DNA from: Galliscardovia ingluviei
GTDB taxonomy: Bacteria; Actinomycetota; Actinomycetes; Actinomycetales; Bifidobacteriaceae
NCBI RefSeq assembly: GCF_014635685.1
Contig: NZ_BMDH01000002.1
Location: 433,266 to 497,265, forward strand
Length of the DNA stretch: 64,000 bases
Direction of reading: 5' to 3'
Position 1 is the stretch's first letter, and each line of letters begins with the position of its first letter. Below, piece by piece: positions 57,570 through 64,000 of this stretch. The position numbers were made by a program, and so were the translations under genes. The notes beneath the pieces are model-generated. The model did no database searches, was not told where the DNA came from, and worked only from the letters and a program-made list of their open reading frames with translations.

Positions 57570-57830
57570 GCTTAATCCGAATAGCTGCTATTCATAATTA
57601 TCGGGTTTTATGCAGAGAATGTACTTTTTAATAGTTGCTATTGCAAAGTAGCGAGTTTTTGCGTTATGCGACGCGCATTCTATACTTGTTTTAATAGTTA
57701 CTATTACAAAATAGCGAGTTTGTTATGTTTCGCCCTCAGATTCTGTATGGTTTGAAACATCTGATATTCCAAATCAGCCATTGTTATGAGTAAGACATAC
57801 ATATTTGAATAGTTGCTATTGCAAAGTAGC
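57570..57830 (-). repeat. Intergenic palindromic repeat array E (reverse orientation)
   Basis: Five units read on the minus strand, starting at 57830, 57778, 57715, 57652 and 57602: spacing 52, 63, 63, 50. The GCTA...GTAC polarity is opposite to arrays A-D and F relative to the window. It fills the gap between the rlmB terminator and the CDF gene and ends 26 nt before that gene's ATG, so it overlaps its promoter region. Confidence 0.78.
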
Positions 57831-57855
57831 CGTTTTCAGAGTAAGACACTAAGAT

Positions 57856-58875
57856 ATGACGCACGAACACATGCAAAGTGAACAACTGCAATCCGCGCAC
57901 ACGCAAAGCGATCATATACAGGTTAAGAACATGCAAAACGCACGTACACAAACCAATCACACGCACGAACATACTGCTGCAACACATCAAAACCGACTCA
58001 TCGCTACCCTACTACTTACTGGCACAATTTTTATTGCCGAAGTTGTTGGCTCGGCGCTCACCCAATCGCTAGCACTCCTTGTCGACGCCGGCCATATGCT
58101 CACTGATATTTCCGTGCTCACCGCCTCAACTATCACAGCAATACTTATGCGCAGGAAGCCTTCTTCTGATAAAACGTGGGGTTGGGCACGATTAGAAATT
58201 CTTACAGCTGCAGCAGGCTCTATTGTGCTGCTTTTTGTTGGATTATATGCCATTGTTGAAGCTGCTATGCGACTATTCGGCTCAACCCATAGCGGTGTGC
58301 AAAATCCTAGTTTGCTGCTGATTTTTGGTTGTATTGGTTTAGCGGCAAATGTTGGTTCCATTGCAATTTTGGCAACTGATCGCAATAGTAATCTGAATAT
58401 GCGTGCTGCATTCCTTGAAGTGATGAACGATGCTCTTGGGTCTGTTGCAGTTATACTTTCTGCGGTAATTATGATGCTTACTGGCTGGCATGGGGTTGAT
58501 GCTCTTGCTGGCGCTGGTATTGCAATACTCATGATTCCGCGAGCATGCGCGCTGCTACATAAGGCGGTTCGTATTTTATTAGAGGAAACCCCGCAAGGTC
58601 TTGACTTAGATGCTGTGCGCGAGCACTTATCAAAAGTGCCACACGTAATTGCTGTTCACGACTTACATGCCAGCACGGTTGCTACCGGATTGCCGCGGCT
58701 GAGTGCTCATGTGGTTGTTGAGAAAAACTTGAGTTTGCAGGAAGCCGGCGATGTGCTGCATAATTTGCAGTATTGCTTGCGTAAACATTTCCCTGTTTCT
58801 ATAGCACATACTACATTTCAGATTGAGCCTGAGGGATATCAGTCGTCCACGCATGAGACCACTGTGCATCGGTGA
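57856..58875 (+). CDS. Cation diffusion facilitator metal exporter (CzcD/ZitB-like)
   Basis: 339 residues. A His/Gln-rich N terminus (about 1-45, HTHEHTAATH) precedes six TM helices and a C-terminal ferredoxin-like domain (about 255-325). TM2 has the canonical HxxxD pair (DAGHMLTD); TM5 has ExxxD (EVMNDALGS) where HxxxD is more usual, which may tune metal choice. CDF proteins exchange cytosolic Zn2+ or related ions for H+. Paired in the window with a Zur-regulated zinc-uptake protein, it would be the export side of zinc balance; regulation is not visible, and repeat array E lies immediately upstream. Confidence 0.9.
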   Translation: MTHEHMQSEQLQSAHTQSDHIQVKNMQNARTQTNHTHEHTAATHQNRLIATLLLTGTIFIAEVVGSALTQSLALLVDAGHMLTDISVLTASTITAILMRRKPSSDKTWGWARLEILTAAAGSIVLLFVGLYAIVEAAMRLFGSTHSGVQNPSLLLIFGCIGLAANVGSIAILATDRNSNLNMRAAFLEVMNDALGSVAVILSAVIMMLTGWHGVDALAGAGIAILMIPRACALLHKAVRILLEETPQGLDLDAVREHLSKVPHVIAVHDLHASTVATGLPRLSAHVVVEKNLSLQEAGDVLHNLQYCLRKHFPVSIAHTTFQIEPEGYQSSTHETTVHR

Positions 58876-59033
58876 TGCTGTGTAATAGCGCAACCTCGTA
58901 AACTCATACCTTATTCATTTTCAATATGCCAGCATTGCAAGGTAGCAGCTCATAGCGAGTTCATACTTTCGCTTAGTCAGAGCGATAGTATAGTAGTTGC
59001 TATCTGAAAGCGCAGCTTAAAAAAGGGGTATGT

Positions 59034-62000
59034 ATGGTCAGTGAAGATCACAACAGTCAAGCAGCTAAACCACTTCAAGACACATCATATTCTTCTGGAG
59101 AATTAGAGTTTGAGGATAATCTTATTCAGTATTTGCAGTCTGTAGGTGGCACGAGACAGTGGAAATATCGCCCTGATATTAAAACTACCGAGCAGCTCTG
59201 GCAAAACTTTCGGCAAATTTTAGCAACGAATAATAAAGACCGCCTCAAAGGCAAACCGCTCTCTGACCAAGAATTTAGTCAAATTCAAGCACAAATCAAT
59301 GAACTTGATACTCCATACAAAGCTGGACAGTTCCTCTATGGAACTAATGGCATTTCGCAAGTTACCATTGCACGCGACGACGGCACTGAAGCCTATCTTA
59401 CTGTGTTCGATCAAGATGCTATTGGCGCAGGCAATACGGTTTATGAGATTGTCAACCAGATCGAGCGCCCTAAGAAAGTGCCTGGAAATAAAAACCGCCG
59501 TTTCGACACTACATTATTGATTAACGGTCTACCTATTATTCAAATTGAGGAAAAAGCTGCAGGACATGACCCTCATGAAGCGCTCAACCAGATGCGCCAG
59601 TACATTTATGAGAAACAATATTCTGACATTTTCTCTACTCTGCAAATACTTATTGGTCTGACACCAACAGACGCTCTATATATGGCTCGTACTGCGGACG
59701 CAGATCACTTTAATACTGATTTCTCCTTTGGTTGGCTGAATGAACAGACCAATGAGCGCATTACTGATTATCGGGACTTCTGCAATCGTGTGCTTTCTAT
59801 CCCAGCGGCACATCAATTGGCAACAAGCTATATGATTCTCGATGGCACGCGCAATAAACAAGCCATTAAAGTGATGCGTCCATATCAGGTATTCGCAACA
59901 CGCGCTGTGATTGAGAAACTACGTGCTCATCGTTTTGGGCTTGACGATAGCCGTCTTGGCTACATTTGGCATACTACCGGTTCAGGAAAGACCATTACTT
60001 CGTTCAAAACAGCATGGTTGGCGTCAAGACTGCCTCATGTTGATAAGGTTGTTTTCCTCGTCGATCGTGTCGCTCTCACTAACCAGACTGTGGAAGAGTA
60101 TCAAGCGTATGATCCAGAGAACACTGATGATTCAGCAGGCGGTGTTGTTACTGACTCTGCTAATCGTTGGCAGCTTGAACGGAAACTCAAAACCAAGGGC
60201 AAGGGCATCATCGTTACTTCTACGCAAAAAATGCACGCTATGTGTATGGTCAAAGATAAGGATAGTAAGAAAAAGCAAGAGCGTAGTAGTATCGATGCTA
60301 TTAAGCAGAAAAATCTTGTGTTTATTGTAGATGAAGCACATCGCTCCACTGACGGTGACATGCTTGCCGATATCCGTACTGCACTACCAAACGCAGCATG
60401 GATTGGCTATACCGGTACGCCAAGCTTTGATAAAACACCCAACAATCGAACCACACAGGATATTTTTGGTCCAATGCTTCACGCCTACACTATTCGTGAT
60501 GCTATTGCTGATCATAATGTGCTCGGCTTTAAGGTAGACTTTGAGACTACACTGTCACGCCAATCGCTGATTGAAGAATATTTACCAGAGTTCTTTAAGC
60601 AGCAACACCCCGATTGGAACGATGAGCAGATTAACAGGCGCGTGCATAATCTCACTGATGCTGATATGGATGATATGCTGTCTCCGTCGGTGTATGACAA
60701 TAATCCGGAGCATATTCGCCTCGTTGTTAAAGATATTTTAGAGAAGTGGGATAAGCGTTCCGCTGCACGTCGGTATAACGCGCTGCTCACAACGCATGTG
60801 GCTGGCAATACGTCTTCTATCAACATGGCTATCGAGTTTTATAAAGAGTTTGCTCGACAGAATGCACTGCTCCCTGAAGATAACCGTATTAAGGTTGGTA
60901 TTACCTATTCTGAGAATCAGTCGAACGATGACCATCAGTTTGGGCAGAATTCTTTCCTTGATATCGTACTTGCTGACTATAATGCCATGTTTGGTACTTC
61001 ATTCCAGAGAGTAAGTTTAAAGGAATATACAGCAGATCTTGCTTCTCGTTTGAATAGGACAATTTCTCATAATGAAAGCGATTGGCTTGATTTAGTGATT
61101 GTAGTTGATCGCTTGCTTACTGGCTTTGATGCACCGCAATTAAATACATTGTATGTCGATAGGACGCTTAAGGGTGCGCAACTGATTCAAGCGTACTCGC
61201 GTACGAATCGTATTTTTGATATGAAATCTAAGCCATTTGGTCACGTGGTCTCATATCGCTGGCCAGGCAATTCTGAAAAACTTATGAAGCAGGCACTCTC
61301 TACTTATGCGAATCCTGATTCTGCGCTCAAGCAGGGTAAACTTGATATCCATGAGCCTGATGATCCAGGGAGCATACTCGCTATTCCTTATGAGAAAGTT
61401 GTAGAGAAAATTCAGGGAACTGTTGATCAAATTTGCACTATTACCGATAAGTTCACTGCCACTCCAAAGACTGTTGATGAGGCTAAAGAAACGCTTCAAC
61501 TCATTTATCAGTACAGTAATAACCTCGCGCAAGCGCGACAAGATGAAAAGTTCCCAGATAATGGCACTGAATTTTTATCGAGCGTTGGATTAGACGAACA
61601 GTCAGAATCATGGATTGTAGATACGCTGCGCAGGAGCTGCCTGGGAGTTATTCGTGAGCACATGGGTGGAGAAACCGACAATTTAGATCTGAAGTTTGGT
61701 ACGGAAGTAGAGCGTATCACTCGCGTCCTTGTTGACTACGATTATCTTGAAAAGCTCATAGCTAATATGCTTAATGCACTACATGTGGAAGATCAGGATA
61801 AAGCTCAGCATTATGCTCAGCAAATCCAAGAACAGACCGATCGTATGGAAGATCGCAAGTATGCTGAGCAGATTGCTGGCTTCACGCGCGATGCATTGGC
61901 TGGAAAGCTTGGCGATGATGCTATACAATACCCAGTTAATCAGGACGGTGTGAAAAGCATTGTGCTCAATCATGCTGATAGTTCTATGCGTCGTGAAGTG

Positions 62001-62258
62001 CTTGATTTTAAGCAGCGCTGGGGACTGCAAGATATCAAGGATTCTCATCTAGTGAACGAAATCCTCGAGCGTCACGTGGTAGGACAGAACGATCTCGATG
62101 TCAACCACGAACTGACCGAGATTCAGAAGCAGGCGCAAGCCAACTACTCGACAGACGCAACCGACCCAGAAGTGCGTAGTCTCTCTCGCATTGTTTACCG
62201 CCGAAAGCTCGGCGAAGCGCTAGTGAAGTTCGCTGACATCATTCGAAAGAAATACTGA
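59034..62258 (+). CDS. hsdR: Type I restriction endonuclease subunit R
   Basis: 1074 residues. N-terminal PD-(D/E)XK nuclease (RRFDTTLLINGLPIIQIEEK, about 155-175), then an SF2 translocase: Walker A TTGSGKTITS (about 310), DEAH box VDEAHRSTDGD (about 432), GYTGTP, and the helicase VI region DLVIVVDRLLTGFDAP. Closest in layout to type IC (EcoR124-like) subunits. It cuts unmodified DNA after ATP-driven translocation when bound to HsdM-HsdS. AAAAGGGG lies 5 nt before ATG 59034. First gene of hsdR-hsdM-hsdS; a hairpin-like GATAG...CTATC at about 58980-59004 and a TATAGT are the only promoter hints in 58876-59033. Confidence 0.96.
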   Translation: MVSEDHNSQAAKPLQDTSYSSGELEFEDNLIQYLQSVGGTRQWKYRPDIKTTEQLWQNFRQILATNNKDRLKGKPLSDQEFSQIQAQINELDTPYKAGQFLYGTNGISQVTIARDDGTEAYLTVFDQDAIGAGNTVYEIVNQIERPKKVPGNKNRRFDTTLLINGLPIIQIEEKAAGHDPHEALNQMRQYIYEKQYSDIFSTLQILIGLTPTDALYMARTADADHFNTDFSFGWLNEQTNERITDYRDFCNRVLSIPAAHQLATSYMILDGTRNKQAIKVMRPYQVFATRAVIEKLRAHRFGLDDSRLGYIWHTTGSGKTITSFKTAWLASRLPHVDKVVFLVDRVALTNQTVEEYQAYDPENTDDSAGGVVTDSANRWQLERKLKTKGKGIIVTSTQKMHAMCMVKDKDSKKKQERSSIDAIKQKNLVFIVDEAHRSTDGDMLADIRTALPNAAWIGYTGTPSFDKTPNNRTTQDIFGPMLHAYTIRDAIADHNVLGFKVDFETTLSRQSLIEEYLPEFFKQQHPDWNDEQINRRVHNLTDADMDDMLSPSVYDNNPEHIRLVVKDILEKWDKRSAARRYNALLTTHVAGNTSSINMAIEFYKEFARQNALLPEDNRIKVGITYSENQSNDDHQFGQNSFLDIVLADYNAMFGTSFQRVSLKEYTADLASRLNRTISHNESDWLDLVIVVDRLLTGFDAPQLNTLYVDRTLKGAQLIQAYSRTNRIFDMKSKPFGHVVSYRWPGNSEKLMKQALSTYANPDSALKQGKLDIHEPDDPGSILAIPYEKVVEKIQGTVDQICTITDKFTATPKTVDEAKETLQLIYQYSNNLAQARQDEKFPDNGTEFLSSVGLDEQSESWIVDTLRRSCLGVIREHMGGETDNLDLKFGTEVERITRVLVDYDYLEKLIANMLNALHVEDQDKAQHYAQQIQEQTDRMEDRKYAEQIAGFTRDALAGKLGDDAIQYPVNQDGVKSIVLNHADSSMRREVLDFKQRWGLQDIKDSHLVNEILERHVVGQNDLDVNHELTEIQKQAQANYSTDATDPEVRSLSRIVYRRKLGEALVKFADIIRKKY

Positions 62259-62278
62259 TACTAGAGGAGGAATAAATA

Positions 62279-63946
62279 ATGCCAACTATTGATCAAACGA
62301 TTAGCAGCATTTGGAGTATGGCTAACCAGCTGCGCGGTAACATGGATGCCTCCGAGTATCGTGATTATATTTTGGGCTTCATGTTTTACCGGTATCTTTC
62401 TGAGCGTCAAGAGCAGCACTTGCTTGACTACGAAATTGTTTTCCCTCAGGAAGGTGAAAGCATTAATGATGCGTATGCACGCGAGGCTCAGGAAGACCGT
62501 GACGAATATTTGCGCGTCATTGCTGGTGATCTAGGTTACGCAATCAGTCCTGAATACACTTGGAAAACGATTGTCGGCAAGATTGCTGATAAAACAATCC
62601 GACCTTCTGATTTCCAAGATATGATTGATAGTTTTAATCATTCTCTAGCAATTAACCCAAATGCTGAGCAGCGTTTTGATGGCATTTTCAACGATATGCG
62701 CTTTACTAGCACGCGCTTAGGCGCTTCGGTTAACGACCGGGCAAAGGCGTTAGCTGGAACGATTACGCTGGTTGATTCCATCACATATACAGATGAGAAT
62801 GGGCATGATATTCTTGGCGACATTTACATGTATTTAATTGCTCAATTTGCTGGAAACGCTGGTAAAAAGGCTGGTGAATTCTATACCCCTGCACCAGTTT
62901 CTGAAGTATTAGCAAAAATTGTAACTCAGGATTTACGAGCACTGCCAGCAGACGATCATTCTGCCGGCGGATACTCTGTGTATGATTTTGCATGCGGTTC
63001 TGGATCGCTGTTGCTCTCTGTTCAGCAGCAAACTCCAGATCCTTCACGAGTATTCTTCTACGGTCAAGAATTAAATACAACCACGTATGACTTGGCTCGT
63101 ATGAATTTGATGATGCACAACGTGGACTATCAGCATATGAAGCTGCGCAATGCGGATACGTTGGAAGCTGACTGGCCACTGCTAACTGATAAATCGGGCA
63201 TACAAGAAGCGCAAAGCTTTGACATGGTGGTAGCGAATCCGCCGTATTCTGCAAACTGGGATAATCGAGATGAGAAGTTAAAGGATCCTCGATTCCGTGA
63301 TTTTGGTGCATTGGCTCCTAAGTCAAAAGCGGATTTGGCATTCGTACTGCATGGCTTGTATCACTTAAAACCTGAAGGAACTATGGCAGTAGTGCTCCCA
63401 CATGGAGTGCTCTTCCGTGGCGCGAGTGAGGGCAAGATTCGTAAAACTCTGATTGAGAAGAATCTTATTGATGCAGTTATTGGTCTGCCATCCAACTTGT
63501 TTTATTCAACAGGTATTCCAACCTTAGTGATGGTGTTGAAAAAGAATAAAAACACAGACGATATTCTCTTTATCGATGCTTCTAACGATTTTGAGAAAGG
63601 TAAGAAGCAGAACATCTTGCGCGAGCAGGATATTCAGAAAATTATTGACACGTATGCCACACGTCAAGATGTAGAGCGCTACGCGCATGTAGCGACACTG
63701 GATGGGATTACAGAGAATGATTTCAATCTTAACATTCCTCGCTATGTAGATACATACGTGCCTGAACCACCAATTGATTTAGGTGAGCTCACTCGCGAAA
63801 TGACAGAAGTAGACGAGCAGATTGCATCCACACAAAAAGAATTGCTCGGCATGATGAGCGAGCTCCATGCAGAGGATCCAAAACTACAAGCCGATTTAGA
63901 CACATTCATTACACTGTTGCGCAAGGAGGTCGGTTCCAATGAGTAA
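62279..63946 (+). CDS. hsdM: Type I DNA methyltransferase subunit M
   Basis: 555 residues. N-terminal HsdM_N bundle (SSIWSMANQLRGNMDASEYR), GEFYTPAPVSEVLAKI, SAM-binding FACGSGSLLLSV (about 236) and the N6-adenine catalytic NPPYSANW (about 319). Methylates adenine in the site chosen by HsdS. It starts 20 bp after hsdR with GAGGAGG 8 nt upstream and overlaps hsdS by 8 nt, so the three genes form an operon. Full length. Confidence 0.97.
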   Translation: MPTIDQTISSIWSMANQLRGNMDASEYRDYILGFMFYRYLSERQEQHLLDYEIVFPQEGESINDAYAREAQEDRDEYLRVIAGDLGYAISPEYTWKTIVGKIADKTIRPSDFQDMIDSFNHSLAINPNAEQRFDGIFNDMRFTSTRLGASVNDRAKALAGTITLVDSITYTDENGHDILGDIYMYLIAQFAGNAGKKAGEFYTPAPVSEVLAKIVTQDLRALPADDHSAGGYSVYDFACGSGSLLLSVQQQTPDPSRVFFYGQELNTTTYDLARMNLMMHNVDYQHMKLRNADTLEADWPLLTDKSGIQEAQSFDMVVANPPYSANWDNRDEKLKDPRFRDFGALAPKSKADLAFVLHGLYHLKPEGTMAVVLPHGVLFRGASEGKIRKTLIEKNLIDAVIGLPSNLFYSTGIPTLVMVLKKNKNTDDILFIDASNDFEKGKKQNILREQDIQKIIDTYATRQDVERYAHVATLDGITENDFNLNIPRYVDTYVPEPPIDLGELTREMTEVDEQIASTQKELLGMMSELHAEDPKLQADLDTFITLLRKEVGSNE

Positions 63947-64000
63947 AAACCTAACTCCCGCAGTACGTTTCAACGGCTTCACTGACGTTTGGGAGCAGCG
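63939..64000 (+). CDS. hsdS: Type I specificity subunit S, start only
   Basis: ATG at 63939, with AAGGAGG 9 nt upstream inside hsdM. The visible 20 residues MSKNLTPAVRFNGFTDVWEQ match the conserved start of HsdS proteins that leads into the first target-recognition domain. The rest, which sets the DNA site, is outside the window. Confidence 0.9.
   Translation, partial: MSKNLTPAVRFNGFTDVWEQ

Overview
The window looks like chromosomal DNA from a Bifidobacteriaceae member, probably a low-GC genus or species (Alloscardovia-like or a low-GC Bifidobacterium). This is an inference from gene content: a bifidobacterial-type sucrose phosphorylase, GH13 alpha-glucosidases, a GH36 alpha-galactosidase, sortase-anchored GH43 enzymes, a pilin/tip/class C sortase locus and duplicated ilvC genes. 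I saw no tRNA, rRNA, insertion sequence, prophage or CRISPR array.

Layout. 1-5.5 kb: two secreted multidomain GH43 arabinan-type hydrolases (the first runs off the left edge). 5.9-9.6 kb: an APC amino-acid permease and a GH13 alpha-glucosidase with a readable operator-flanked promoter. 10.2-19.7 kb: a sortase-dependent pilus operon (major pilin, a 2049-aa tip protein with RCC1-type repeats, class C sortase), headed by an 11-nt poly-G/poly-C tract that may be a phase-variation switch. 20-25 kb: a Kef-type antiporter and an S9 peptidase. 25-30 kb: two ilvC paralogues flanking an orphan AbiEi-like/nuclease-fold gene, with large intergenic repeat arrays between them. 30-33.5 kb: an MHS-type transporter preceded by a 22-codon leader ORF and an intrinsic terminator (attenuator-like), divergent from a LacI regulator. 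33.8-39.6 kb: sucrose phosphorylase, GH13 glucosidase and GH36 alpha-galactosidase, a raffinose/melibiose/sucrose catabolic set with twin operators before the phosphorylase. 40-44.9 kb: a deaminase, a TauE exporter, a VapBC-type pair and a crcB-crcB-clc ion-channel operon. 45-53 kb: purA, an SDR, a Zur-box-controlled zinc-binding lipoprotein-like SBP, a membrane protein, mscL, dcd and a second LacI. 53-59 kb: a P-type Ca2+-ATPase, a SpoU 2'-O-methyltransferase and a CDF metal exporter. 59-64 kb: a type I restriction-modification operon hsdR-hsdM-hsdS (hsdS cut by the right edge).

The most unusual element is a family of about 28 recognisable imperfect-palindrome repeats in six intergenic arrays (about 9.84, 21.98, 26.5, 28.27, 49.9 and 57.6 kb). 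Neighbouring units start alternately about 52-53 and about 62-63 bp apart, close to 5 and 6 turns of B-DNA, so all units would lie on one face of the helix. Two arrays share a nearly identical stretch of about 172 bp and bracket the orphan AbiEi-like gene. I do not recognise this family. The second most interesting signal is the Ile-codon leader ORF with terminator and competing anti-terminator upstream of the MHS transporter and ilvC2.
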